Source: Methanomicrobiales archaeon (GTDB lineage: Archaea > Halobacteriota > Methanomicrobia > Methanomicrobiales > Methanospirillaceae). From it: DNA of 56,512 nt. Numbering within the stretch: the stretch's first letter is position 1; every line of letters starts with the position of its first letter. Below, piece after piece: positions 35,838-44,994 of the stretch. The stretch covers positions 1-56,512 of the forward strand of contig JAAYCY010000050.1 of NCBI GenBank assembly GCA_012729535.1, given 5' to 3'. The translations under genes and the position numbers were made by a program. Below the pieces are notes generated by a model. It did not search any database, was not told the origin of the DNA, and worked only from the letters and a program-made list of their open reading frames with translations.

Positions 35838-36608
35838 ATAAGAGGGTACACATACATTTCTATTAGCCTGCTTGATGAAATGAACTCCGATAGATATCTG
35901 GTAAGTATCTTCAAGAGATTTTTCAGTAACCACTTTTTCTGCCTGTCCGACCAGTGATACAACACCGTTTTGCATGATTCCGACCTGACAGGAGAGGAGA
36001 AACGTATGGTCCGGATAATGGGTTGACATGATAATGGTAATTTTTTGGGTTTTTGCTAGTTTATCCAGTATATGAAGGATTTTAACCTGGTTTCCAAAGT
36101 CAAGATGGTTTGTTGGTTCATCCAGGATAAGAATGGATGGCTCCTGGGCCAGAGCTCTTGCAATCATGGCAAGCTGACATTCACCGCCACTGATCCTATT
36201 GACCGGAGCATCCTTCAGGTGCTCAATTCCCACAATTTCCATAGATTTCATGGCAATCTCAATATCTCTTTTTCCGGGTCGTGAATATGCAGGAATATGA
36301 GGGGTCCGGCCGAGAAGGACCAGTTGCAAAACGGAAAATGGAAAGACCATTTTATGGGCCTGCGGAACATATCCTACTTTTTGAGCAAGTCTTTGTCGTG
36401 ATAATTCCGTAATGCCTTTTCCTTCAATGAACACTTCTCCGGTATGCATCGGCATAACCCTCCCGCAACATTTGAGAAGGGTAGATTTTCCAATACCATT
36501 CGGACCTAATATACACAGGATCTCTCCCTTTTTAAGAGAGAACGTCACATTCTTAAAAATCTCCTTTTCTGGATTATATGAGAATCCACCATTTTTAATC
36601 GAAAACAT
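35832..36608 (-). CDS. ABC transporter ATP-binding protein (iron/cobalamin/chelate type)
   Basis: A 258-residue ATPase of the FecE/BtuD type. Walker A is LGPNGIGKSTLL, Q-loop VPQAH, signature ISGGECQLAMIARAL (Cys after the usual SGGE), Walker B ILILDEPTNHLD and H-loop STHYPDH. Its ATG directly follows the TAA of the permease gene. It powers the importer formed with the permease at 36609-37646. It is the only such ATPase in the window, against seven receptors of the matching family, so it probably serves several or all of them. Confidence 0.93.
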   Translation of the reverse strand: MFSIKNGGFSYNPEKEIFKNVTFSLKKGEILCILGPNGIGKSTLLKCCGRVMPMHTGEVFIEGKGITELSRQRLAQKVGYVPQAHKMVFPFSVLQLVLLGRTPHIPAYSRPGKRDIEIAMKSMEIVGIEHLKDAPVNRISGGECQLAMIARALAQEPSILILDEPTNHLDFGNQVKILHILDKLAKTQKITIIMSTHYPDHTFLLSCQVGIMQNGVVSLVGQAEKVVTEKSLEDTYQISIGVHFIKQANRNVCVPSYP

Positions 36609-37646
36609 TTATGTCCACCCGACATCACGTCTTGCCATAATATACGCAAAAAATGGAACACCAACGATTGCCGTAAGAATTCCAAGTGGAATTTCTGCAG
36701 TAGTTGCATTCCTTGCGATATTATCGATAAGAATCAGATATGCTGCCCCCAAAAAGAAAGAAACCGGAATTAAACGGGCATTATCAGGCCCGACCATCAT
36801 CCGGCCGAGATGGGGGATCACGAGTCCTATCCATCCGATAATTCCACATATGCAGACTGAATACGCAGTAATCATCGTGGAGATAAGGATGAGTATGTAC
36901 TTCATCCTCCTGGTATCTACGCCAAGAGCTCCGGCTTCCTCATCCCCCAGTGAAAAAGCGTTAAGACGCCAGCCAATTATCATGCAATAGAGAGATCCGG
37001 GGACGATAAAAATGAATGCAAATAAGATGTCCGGCATTGAGACTGCACTCAGAGATCCCATAAGCCAGTACGTGATGGCAGGAAGTTTTGACGTAGGGTC
37101 AGCAACGAATTTTACCAGTGAAATAAGTGAAGTGAAAAAGGATCCCATGATGATCCCTGATAGGACCAGGACCAGTATCGACTCACCTTTGTATATCTGT
37201 GAAAGCAGTATCGCAAATCCGACGGACAATAATCCAAAAAAAAAGGCAGAACCTTCAATCAGGAGAAGCGGGAGAGAGAATAGTATTGCTACTGCTGCAC
37301 CAAATCCGGCTCCGGAAGATACCCCGAGGATGTCCGGAGAAACCATGGGGTTTCGAAAGAGGCTTTGATAAACAGCTCCAGCAACAGAAAGGCCACCTCC
37401 AATTAACAATGCTCCAAGAATCCGGGGAATTCGAATGTTGAAGATAACATTTGACTGAGCCTCTGTCCATGTTGGATCTGAATGAATCACCGGAGAAAAG
37501 AGAATTGTAAGTACCGTTATCGGATCGAGGGAGTATTGACCAATGAAGAGCGAAATAACTGCAAGAATGAAAGGGGAAAGAATAATGCATACTATCCCGA
37601 GGGATACCATGTTTTTTTCTACCCATCGGACCTGAACAGATACCAT
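36609..37646 (-). CDS. ABC transporter permease (FecCD/BtuC family)
   Basis: A 345-residue membrane protein with about nine to ten hydrophobic segments. Family marks are RIPRILGALLIGGGLSVAGA, FRNPMVSPDILGVSSGAGFG and ICGIIGWIGLVIPHLGRMM, plus GWRLNAFSLGDEEAGALGVD at the cytoplasmic coupling region. These are diagnostic of importers for iron chelates, haem and cobalamin. The stop abuts the ATPase start (TAAATG), so they are one operon, transcribed away from the fmd genes. No receptor gene is in the same operon; the receptors are upstream on the other strand and around 20,650-33,850. The substrate is not predictable from sequence. Confidence 0.94.
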   Translation of the reverse strand: MVSVQVRWVEKNMVSLGIVCIILSPFILAVISLFIGQYSLDPITVLTILFSPVIHSDPTWTEAQSNVIFNIRIPRILGALLIGGGLSVAGAVYQSLFRNPMVSPDILGVSSGAGFGAAVAILFSLPLLLIEGSAFFFGLLSVGFAILLSQIYKGESILVLVLSGIIMGSFFTSLISLVKFVADPTSKLPAITYWLMGSLSAVSMPDILFAFIFIVPGSLYCMIIGWRLNAFSLGDEEAGALGVDTRRMKYILILISTMITAYSVCICGIIGWIGLVIPHLGRMMVGPDNARLIPVSFFLGAAYLILIDNIARNATTAEIPLGILTAIVGVPFFAYIMARRDVGWT

Positions 37647-37850
37647 TCCATGTATCAGTTAGAAGTATTGTTTAATATAATGGATCAAATGATCAATAAG
37701 TTCATTACATTAATTTAACTACGAATTTTAATGAGATTCTGCGTTTATAATTGCATTATACAAGTAATTTATCCTCATTTATCATCAGAATGAGAAATGT
37801 AATGATGTTTACCTTATTGATCCGAGCGGTAAAAGTATAAAAAAAGAAAT

Positions 37851-39224
37851 TCAGTTACAATGAACCGTAACTTCATCATTACATTTATTTATCCCGGAAA
37901 TTTGTTCCTGAAGTAATACTTCAATGCGGTCTGCAATACCTGATAGCACCTCTTCATCTGATAGCATACCTTCAGGCATATCAACAACTTTCCTATACTG
38001 GATTGGAACATTATCCATCCGGTACACAATCCCTGGAACTTCTACTCCGGATATTCCGACCGGGATATGAAGATCTGCAACCTCTGCTGCCATGCTCATG
38101 TTCGGATCGATAGTTATCCAGGTGTGTTTTTTCAGGTGCCGGACAGCATCAATCGGGAAATGTGCTGCTGCATCGGTTCCGATATTTATGAACAGATCAA
38201 TTTCATCACGGTTTGCAAGGTCTATCGTGCTGGTCTCTCCCGGATTCATATGGGCATGGTCACCTTTGGTTAAATCAAGACAGTAGGGGAATCCGTATGA
38301 CCAGCACCAGACACGATTTGCCCCGGCTACATTAAAATGACCCCGCATGGCCATAATAGACCATTTTGATATCTGGTTCAAATCCCGGGTAAGCGAGATT
38401 GCGATGTCAATATTGTGATTCCTGCCATCGGTATGCGTCAGGCCCATCCCAAAAAAGAAGACTCCGAATTTTGCTTGTTTTAAAATGCCTGCAACTTCAA
38501 GGATTGTTTGTTTTGGAATTTCTGCAACATTTTCCGGGATGTCCTTTTCATGACCATACATGACCATTCGGAATGCATTGAAGAGTTCATAATCATGTCC
38601 GGGCTTAACCTGGAGGTGGTAATCTGCAATTCCAGCGGTATCTGTTTTACGTGGGTCAACAACAATAACCGTACGTTCAACAAATCCATTCCCTTTGAAA
38701 AATCCCAGAGGATATATTGCATACCGTGACATGTGCCTTGGATGGGCATGGATGGGATTTGCACCCCAGTACAGGATTACATCAGCTCGGTTCTTCACCT
38801 CTCCAAGGGTGCAGCTTGGATACCCGTTATCAAAATGAGCGATCAAGGATGGGCCATGACAAATGGATGCACAATTATCAAGAATGCCACACCCAATTTC
38901 CATGAGTCGTGCAGCTTCCCGTTGTGCTTCACAGGTTGTGGATCCAAACCCGTACATGAGTGGTTTTTTTGCTGCAATTATTGCCTTTGCTGCATAATCA
39001 AAAGCTTCTTCGTAAGAGATCTCCTTCCATGATCCATCTGGCTGGCGAAGTCTTGGCCTTGTTATCCGGTCGGAACTGGTAGCCTGCAAAAAAATTTCAG
39101 TCCCTATTGCACAGGCATTTTCTACTTCAAGGATCTTTTTTCCGTCATCAGATACTACAACCCTCACATCGTCACATGAACAGCCACAATACGGACAACC
39201 AATATCTTCAAGAATTTTTGGCAT
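37851..39224 (-). CDS. fmdB: Formylmethanofuran dehydrogenase subunit B, second copy
   Basis: A 457-residue catalytic subunit of the enzyme that reduces CO2 to formylmethanofuran, the first step of methanogenesis. The N-terminal [4Fe-4S] set is CPYCGCSC with C38 (residues 10-38), and NCASICHG holds C122-H123, equivalent to the conserved Cys-His pair near the W/Mo in FwdB. It has Cys, not selenocysteine, at this site. It binds the bis-pterin cofactor together with subunit D. The start overlaps subunit D by 17 bases. It is the last gene of the fmd operon and a divergent paralog of the B subunit at 43661-44992, so the cell may make two isoenzymes. Confidence 0.95.
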   Translation of the reverse strand: MPKILEDIGCPYCGCSCDDVRVVVSDDGKKILEVENACAIGTEIFLQATSSDRITRPRLRQPDGSWKEISYEEAFDYAAKAIIAAKKPLMYGFGSTTCEAQREAARLMEIGCGILDNCASICHGPSLIAHFDNGYPSCTLGEVKNRADVILYWGANPIHAHPRHMSRYAIYPLGFFKGNGFVERTVIVVDPRKTDTAGIADYHLQVKPGHDYELFNAFRMVMYGHEKDIPENVAEIPKQTILEVAGILKQAKFGVFFFGMGLTHTDGRNHNIDIAISLTRDLNQISKWSIMAMRGHFNVAGANRVWCWSYGFPYCLDLTKGDHAHMNPGETSTIDLANRDEIDLFINIGTDAAAHFPIDAVRHLKKHTWITIDPNMSMAAEVADLHIPVGISGVEVPGIVYRMDNVPIQYRKVVDMPEGMLSDEEVLSGIADRIEVLLQEQISGINKCNDEVTVHCN

Positions 39225-39633
39225 CTGAAATCCATCCCATGCCTACTGCTTGAAAAATCAGTTCCTTTGCGCTGAGAACCTTTTCATGTGGTGCAGGAAA
39301 AACGCAAACCGGAAACCCGCTATACTGGGGAACACCGGTTGACTGGGTTTTACACGGGACAACCTGGTTAGCCCAGACACCCTGCCTGATATGGCAGATT
39401 CCCGGATTTAATGTCTGAATCCCACATATCGCTTTGACAACAACCTCGCCACACTCGCTTCTAACCCTGACCGGTGTGTTTTCCTCTATGCCCATCCTGG
39501 ACATATCAAGTTCATTCATCTCGATAACGCTGCAGGCATCGAAATATTCCCTGGAATTTTTGCCTTTTTCCATGGCAATACCCTCTTCAATTGACCGCTG
39601 GGTTATCATGGTCAGGGTTCGTTTTTGTGTCAT
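39208..39633 (-). CDS. fmdD: Formylmethanofuran dehydrogenase subunit D, second copy
   Basis: A 141-residue molybdopterin dinucleotide-binding subunit, in most other molybdoenzymes the C-terminal domain of the catalytic chain. It has LTMITQRSIEEGIAMEKGK, VRVRSECGEVVVKAI, GICHIRQGVWANQVV and STGVPQYSGFPV, all shared with the copy at 44995. ATG 39633. It forms the second D-B pair of the operon with subunit B and is preceded by a 92-residue gene. Confidence 0.94.
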   Translation of the reverse strand: MTQKRTLTMITQRSIEEGIAMEKGKNSREYFDACSVIEMNELDMSRMGIEENTPVRVRSECGEVVVKAICGIQTLNPGICHIRQGVWANQVVPCKTQSTGVPQYSGFPVCVFPAPHEKVLSAKELIFQAVGMGWISDAKNS

Positions 39634-39663
39634 GCTTTTTGCGTTCCTGTGGGGTGAAAGTGG

Positions 39664-39942
39664 TTACGGTAACGTTCCTATCAGTTCTATTGCTAATTCA
39701 TAGGGATTTTTCGGGCGTTCACTTCCGGTTTTATTCGTAAAAAAGGTGTGTGGATGAATGGTGTTTAACTGCTCAACACTGAGCTTATTAACTATACCCC
39801 TGGCAATTTCTTCTGCTTCCTTAGATTTGCCCGGATATTTAAGGATATATCCCATCCTGATATGCATAACCATTGCTTCTCGTAATTCCTCTTCGCTCAG
39901 CTTGTCAAAGGGTGTGTACTTTTCTACTTCGGGTTTGCTCAT
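39664..39942 (-). CDS. Small hypothetical protein within the fmd operon
   Basis: A 92-residue soluble, mostly helical protein with no Cys. The sequence includes FDKLSEEELREAMVMHIRMG and an ending PYELAIELIGTLP. It lies 30 bases before subunit D2 and 46 bases after the methyltransferase gene on the same strand, so it belongs to the operon. I do not recognise the family. A chaperone or regulator of the second D-B pair is possible from position only. Confidence 0.7.
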   Translation of the reverse strand: MSKPEVEKYTPFDKLSEEELREAMVMHIRMGYILKYPGKSKEAEEIARGIVNKLSVEQLNTIHPHTFFTNKTGSERPKNPYELAIELIGTLP

Positions 39943-39988
39943 TGATACCTCTGTAATGGGTATGTTCTCTCATCAGTGAAGAAAATAA

Positions 39989-41017
39989 TTACGCTCTTTT
40001 CTTTTCAGCCATGTGAATGGTTGCTTCTCCATATGGTGATCGAATCACACCGGTTTTTTGTATCATCAGAGCGTTTTTCTCACAAATGTCTTCGAATTTC
40101 TTTTTGTCTGCAAGCTGGTGGTACCGGGTATGGAGAGCTAGTTCAAGTTCATAAAGGCCTTGCATTCCGGTTCCGACAGGAGGTGCAGTAAACCAGTGGT
40201 TTGAAAGGAAGAGACCACCAGGCGATAGAGAGGATGCAACATTCTTCATTAGTTCATCCATGTTATCTTCCTGGGAATAGAGTGAGTGAGCGATGAGAAT
40301 AATATCGGATTGTGGACCAGAATATGTCATCATATCTCCGGATACTGCAGTAATCCGGTTATCCATTTTAAACCGGGAAATATATTCCCTTGCTATCGCG
40401 GTATCTATCGTTCCACATAGAACCGTTGCAGTCATTTCAGGATTATTCTGGCAGGCAGCGATTGCATACAAGCCGTGACCACCATTTATTTCCAGGAATG
40501 TCCGGGCATCAGAAAATCCTTCCCAGGTTTTCAGGATATTGGTAACATTCTGAATTGTTCCCCGGAGAGCATAGTTAGCCTGGGCTCTGGCCGATCCCAT
40601 GGATATATTATCAAATGCCTTTTTTTCTTCAGGTTTTGTCAGATAAACATCAATATCCTTCCAGGGTGAATCATCATTCGGGAGATTGATGATATAATCA
40701 CCCTGGTAAAAAGGACTTGTTTTGACAAAATTCATCTGGGCAGCAGGTGATATCGAAAATTCATCTCCTGCCTTTCTAACCATATCAAGGTAATAGAGCA
40801 TTCCAAGAAGACTTGTCATATATTCAGGTTTAACCCCGGTTCCTGCTGCAATTTTCTCCGGAGAGGCTGGTCCATTCTCCGCAAGCCACGAAAAGAGGTC
40901 AAGTTTTAGTGCAGCGCAAACCACCATGTATTCCTTGTAGACCTGGACGAGGTCATCTATGATCTCAATAATCGGCAGTTCCGGAATTTTCAGGATCTCA
41001 TTCATCTCAATACTCAT
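39989..41017 (-). CDS. O-methyltransferase-like enzyme within the fmd operon
   Basis: A 342-residue paralog of the protein at 33866-34906. N-terminal winged-helix dimerisation part (YKEYMVVCAALKLDLFSWL, YMTSLLGMLYYLDMV), then FVKTSPFYQGDYI, shared with KKSPYYQGDLI of the paralog, and a Rossmann domain with FLEINGGHGLYAIAACQ. ATG 41017 is preferred; ATG 41005 is an alternative and a frame reaching 41056 lacks support. Motif I reads EINGGHG where the paralog has DIGGGHG, a mild departure. An enzyme of this sort in a formylmethanofuran dehydrogenase operon is unexpected. Substrate unknown. Confidence 0.86.
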   Translation of the reverse strand: MSIEMNEILKIPELPIIEIIDDLVQVYKEYMVVCAALKLDLFSWLAENGPASPEKIAAGTGVKPEYMTSLLGMLYYLDMVRKAGDEFSISPAAQMNFVKTSPFYQGDYIINLPNDDSPWKDIDVYLTKPEEKKAFDNISMGSARAQANYALRGTIQNVTNILKTWEGFSDARTFLEINGGHGLYAIAACQNNPEMTATVLCGTIDTAIAREYISRFKMDNRITAVSGDMMTYSGPQSDIILIAHSLYSQEDNMDELMKNVASSLSPGGLFLSNHWFTAPPVGTGMQGLYELELALHTRYHQLADKKKFEDICEKNALMIQKTGVIRSPYGEATIHMAEKKRA

Positions 41018-41134
41018 GGCAATCACTGATACGCAACTTTGTGAAAAGTCAAACAAACATGTATGCTAACTATCTGCCTGAACATGTACCTTCCTGGGAA
41101 AATACAGCAGACACATTGAAAGAAAGAAAAAAGG

Positions 41135-41935
41135 TTATTTTTTCAGGTAAATATTACCGTAAATAATCTCGCCTTTCTTCTTTGTTTTCCGTTCTCCAAG
41201 GTCACCGATGAACTGGTCAAAGGTGTAGGTTGCTCCGTCAACTTCTTTCTCAACGGTTGCAATCTTTTTAAAGCCCGGTAGCGGATAGAGAATGTTTCCA
41301 AAGATGTATGCATCTCCTTTTACCATCTGTCCACCGACACGTCCTTCTACGTCTCCCTTAATGATGACGGTTCCACCTTCTGCGTGGGTCAGGACATGAA
41401 TAAATGCATCGCCTTCAATGATGATGGTTCCTCCGGTCATAGCGGTTCCGATATCATTTCCAGCCTTTCCTTTTACCCGGATAAGACCACCAGACATACC
41501 ACGCCAGTCTCCACGATATGCACTGCCGACATGGTTCTGGGCATCTCCCTCAATCAGGATCTCTCCACCTTCCATGGCAATGCCAAGGAAACTATCTGCA
41601 TTACCTTTTACGGTGATCTTTCCGCCGGTCATCCAGCCACCGATATACATATCGGTATCATTATTGATGACAATCTCACCAGCAGACATCTTCTGACCAA
41701 ACCGCTTCATCCGACGGACATCGCCGTTTACAACGATTTTCGTATCTGCTGCAGTCTCACCGGCCTTTCCATCGAACTTGAAGAAATCTCCAAGTTTCCA
41801 TTGGATTTTTCCTTCGTGTGCTGGAAGGGCTGCAATTTCTGCCAGGCTCTTTCCTGCAAACTGGTCAGGTGTTACATTGTAGCATTCAAGGAAGAGTTCA
41901 GGCTGGCTGGTCAAGGTCATTGTTACGGTTTCCAT
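41135..41935 (-). CDS. fmdC: Formylmethanofuran dehydrogenase subunit C
   Basis: A 266-residue subunit with the beta-helix fold of the glutamate synthase C-terminal domain. Repeats of the type GGxxxVxGxAxxxxG run through residues ~85-220, for example GGKITVKGNADSFLGIAMEG, GGEILIEGDAQNHVGSAYRG, and GGLIRVKGKAGNDIGTAMTG. It is the structural partner of subunit A. GGGGGA stands before the ATG. The only copy in the window, so both D-B pairs presumably share it. Confidence 0.95.
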   Translation of the reverse strand: METVTMTLTSQPELFLECYNVTPDQFAGKSLAEIAALPAHEGKIQWKLGDFFKFDGKAGETAADTKIVVNGDVRRMKRFGQKMSAGEIVINNDTDMYIGGWMTGGKITVKGNADSFLGIAMEGGEILIEGDAQNHVGSAYRGDWRGMSGGLIRVKGKAGNDIGTAMTGGTIIIEGDAFIHVLTHAEGGTVIIKGDVEGRVGGQMVKGDAYIFGNILYPLPGFKKIATVEKEVDGATYTFDQFIGDLGERKTKKKGEIIYGNIYLKK

Positions 41936-41948
41936 TCTTGTTTCCCCC

Positions 41949-43661
41949 TTATGCTACATCCAGTTCAATTGCCCGTGCATTGTGTACGTGTTCATCAAAT
42001 ACTGCATAGTTCTCAAGGTTAACGGTGTAATTCCTGGAGAACTTCTCCTTGATATCGTGCATAACCTGAGCATTCTCCGGCATGTTCACTTTTGTCCAGA
42101 GAGTGTACTTGGGTGGCTCTGCAACAATCTGACCATCCTTGACAACAACCACACCTTCTTTTAAGGTATACGCGGTGTTCTGGAATGCAGCTTCGATCAA
42201 TTCCGGATCAGACGGAAGCTTGTTTGCATCAAGGTTGTAAATGGCAATGTTGGCATCTGCTCCCTTTGTAAGGCTGTATATGCTTGATAAACCAAGAGCC
42301 TTTGCCGGACCTGCACGGGTCATCATAGCAATGTCATACAGACCAAGTTCACGATCCATTGAAGCGATGTTACTTGCAGCGATGACTTTGTCCTTCCACT
42401 TCATGGTGTCAAGGGTTGCTTCACGTGCTTTCTGGGACATGAGCCACTTAATGACACGGGGGTACCGGGTAAATGGTCCTGCATTCGGATGATCGGTGGT
42501 GATATGGACTCTCATCAGGTCTTTAGCATAGAGACCAATTTCAAGGCCGATTGCCCATTGAATGCCACAGACTTTGATATTCTTGTCATAGATGTACGGC
42601 ACGATACCTGATCCGGTCTCAAGTTCGACATCAACATTTGCCCACTTGATGTGGTTTAACTGGTTGAGGTGATACTCGAATGGACCATCTGCGGTCATCG
42701 TGGTCGTTTCATCAAGAGTAACCTGTCCTATGTCTACGGTAATATTTTTGTTACTGTTTACATAGTCCATGACTTCCTTTGCACCAGACTCAAAGTCTGC
42801 CCAGGAAGTACCCTTGTAGCTGTGGAACTGAAGGTGAGTGTTATGAAGAACCTGTTCTCTGCCAAACTTATTCTTGGCTTTTGTCCCCTCAGCAAGTTTC
42901 AGGGTATCGATGGTATCCTTATAGTTACCTGGATTTCCCAGATTGTTTCCGTGGATATGCACAGAGTGAGGAAGACCAAGGTACTCGTTGGCTTCGATAA
43001 GGCCTTTTACGATCTCTGCAGGAGTAATATCAAAGTACGGAACCGGGTCGTTAATGGTAGTACAATTCTCTCCCCATGCCCATGCTTCAGTTCCACCTGG
43101 GTTTACGACCTTGATACCAATACCCTTGGTTGCATTAAGCAGCCATGCAATGTATGCAGCATTGTTCTCAAGTTCCTTATTCTTAATATATTCAAAGCAG
43201 AACCAGTTGTTTCCAAAAACCGGCATTGCTGCCTGGTCAAGAATTGGTGTGTCACGGAACTCTTCATGCACGTGGGGTGCAAGGAGTGGTGGCATTGCTG
43301 CTTCGTTGGTAAAGGTATACCCCATGCGGGCGTATGCATAACCGGTTTTCCAGGTGGACGGAATGGAAAATCCCATCTCCATACGCTTACCCTGCTTGAG
43401 GATGCCTCCCCGGTATTCACCCCGGAAGAATTTGTCTTCCGGACGCATCTCACGACCAAGGTTTACCTTTGGTCCGGCAACGTGGCAATGTATATCAACA
43501 CCACCGGCCATTACAGTCTTGCCTGCTGCATCGATGACCTCTGCCTTGTTTGAGACTTTATCTACGATCTTACCGTCTTTTACTGAGATATCTGCCTTGT
43601 CTCCCTTTAATCCTGAAATTGGATCAAACACATACCCGTTCTTGATAATAAGTTCTGACAT
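41949..43661 (-). CDS. fmdA: Formylmethanofuran dehydrogenase subunit A
   Basis: A 570-residue amidohydrolase-type subunit that condenses formate, made by the B subunit, with methanofuran. The binuclear metal site begins with GGVDIHCH (H58, H60), with further His in VHIHGNNLG and THLQFHSY, and the Asp of TTDHPNAG. The ATG shares one base with the stop of subunit B (TGATG), so the two are coupled. One copy only in the window. Confidence 0.96.
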   Translation of the reverse strand: MSELIIKNGYVFDPISGLKGDKADISVKDGKIVDKVSNKAEVIDAAGKTVMAGGVDIHCHVAGPKVNLGREMRPEDKFFRGEYRGGILKQGKRMEMGFSIPSTWKTGYAYARMGYTFTNEAAMPPLLAPHVHEEFRDTPILDQAAMPVFGNNWFCFEYIKNKELENNAAYIAWLLNATKGIGIKVVNPGGTEAWAWGENCTTINDPVPYFDITPAEIVKGLIEANEYLGLPHSVHIHGNNLGNPGNYKDTIDTLKLAEGTKAKNKFGREQVLHNTHLQFHSYKGTSWADFESGAKEVMDYVNSNKNITVDIGQVTLDETTTMTADGPFEYHLNQLNHIKWANVDVELETGSGIVPYIYDKNIKVCGIQWAIGLEIGLYAKDLMRVHITTDHPNAGPFTRYPRVIKWLMSQKAREATLDTMKWKDKVIAASNIASMDRELGLYDIAMMTRAGPAKALGLSSIYSLTKGADANIAIYNLDANKLPSDPELIEAAFQNTAYTLKEGVVVVKDGQIVAEPPKYTLWTKVNMPENAQVMHDIKEKFSRNYTVNLENYAVFDEHVHNARAIELDVA

Positions 43662-44992
43662 CAGGCCTCACCCTTTGCTTTCAGTTCTTCCATACGGTCA
43701 GCGATCTTGTTCAGGAGTGTTTCATCATCCATGACACCTTCCGGTGGTTCAATGACTTTTCTGAACTGGATTGGCACATTGTCCATACGATAGACGATAC
43801 CACCAACATCAACACCACAGATACAGACTGGGATATGGAGGTCTGATATCTCTGATGCCATGTTAATGCTTGGATCGATGGTGACCCAGGGGTGCTTTTT
43901 CAGGTGTTTTACTGCCGGGATTGGGAAATGTGCTCCTGCATCGGTTCCAATGTTAATGAACATGTCCACTTCGTCACGCATTGCCATGTCAACCGAACTG
44001 GTTTCACCCGGGTTCATGTGTGCATGGTTCTGCTTGGTAAGATCAAGACAGTACGGGAACCCAAACGTCCATGACCAGACAACTCCGGGGCCGGTGATAT
44101 TGTAGTGACCCCGCATTGCCATTATGGTCCACTTTGAGACTTTGTTCAGGTCACGGGTAAGGGAGATTGCAATGTCGATGTTATGGTTTCTTCCGTCAGA
44201 GTGGGTCAGTCCCATACCAAAGAATACCGTTCCAAACCGGGCATTCTTCATGATCTCTGCAACTTCAAGGATCTGCTCCTTTTTAACTCCGGCAACTTCA
44301 TCGGGAAGGTCATTTCCATGGCCTTGGATGACCATCCGGAATGCATTGAAGAGTTCATAGTCGTGACCCTGTTTTATCTGCAGGTGGTAGTCTGCCACGT
44401 TTGCAGTGTCAGTAAAACGCGGATCGATAACAATGACAGTCCTCTTTTTCTGCCCTTTTCCAGTGAAGAATCCACGGGGGAAGATAGAGTACCGGGACAT
44501 GTGACGCGGGTGTGCATGTGCCGGGTTGGATCCCCAGTACACGATGACGTCTGCACGGTTCTTGACTTCTCCAAGGGTACAGGTCGGATATCCATTATCG
44601 AATATGGCAAGAAATGACGGTCCATGACAGATGGTTGCGCAGTTATCAAGCATGCCACCTGCAATTTCCATGACACGTGCTGCTGCAGCCTGTCCTTCAC
44701 AATTGGTTGAACCAAACCCGTACATGAGTGGTTTCTTCGCTTTGAGCAGGTGACGGGCGGTCCAGTCGATTGCTTCCTCGTATGAGATATCCTTCATTGA
44801 ACCGTCCGGCTGTCTCATCCGTGGAAGTTTAATTCTGTCTTTCGAGCAGCCGTGTTTGAATATTTCTGTGCCAATTGCACATACGTTCTCTACTTCAAGG
44901 ATATCCTTTCCGTCATCTGATACCGTTACACGGACATCATCACAGGAACATCCACAGTATGGACATCCAACATTCTCTATTACTTTCGGCAT
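43661..44992 (-). CDS. fmdB: Formylmethanofuran dehydrogenase subunit B, first copy
   Basis: A 443-residue catalytic subunit, highly similar to 37851-39224. CPYCGCSC at residues 10-17 and C38 bind the [4Fe-4S] cluster, and C122-H123 lie in NCATICHGPS. The C-terminal end is shorter and lacks the Asn/Cys-rich tail of the second copy. It starts two bases after the subunit D stop. With A and C it makes the complete core enzyme. Reduced ferredoxin is the likely electron donor; subunits F, G and H (polyferredoxin and iron-sulfur) are not in the window. Confidence 0.95.
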   Translation of the reverse strand: MPKVIENVGCPYCGCSCDDVRVTVSDDGKDILEVENVCAIGTEIFKHGCSKDRIKLPRMRQPDGSMKDISYEEAIDWTARHLLKAKKPLMYGFGSTNCEGQAAAARVMEIAGGMLDNCATICHGPSFLAIFDNGYPTCTLGEVKNRADVIVYWGSNPAHAHPRHMSRYSIFPRGFFTGKGQKKRTVIVIDPRFTDTANVADYHLQIKQGHDYELFNAFRMVIQGHGNDLPDEVAGVKKEQILEVAEIMKNARFGTVFFGMGLTHSDGRNHNIDIAISLTRDLNKVSKWTIMAMRGHYNITGPGVVWSWTFGFPYCLDLTKQNHAHMNPGETSSVDMAMRDEVDMFINIGTDAGAHFPIPAVKHLKKHPWVTIDPSINMASEISDLHIPVCICGVDVGGIVYRMDNVPIQFRKVIEPPEGVMDDETLLNKIADRMEELKAKGEA

Positions 44993-44994
44993 AA

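Noticed and set aside
42669-43553. Long plus-strand open frame (294 codons) opposite fmdA
   Set aside because: It lies fully inside the strongly conserved fmdA gene and is a by-product of its codon use.
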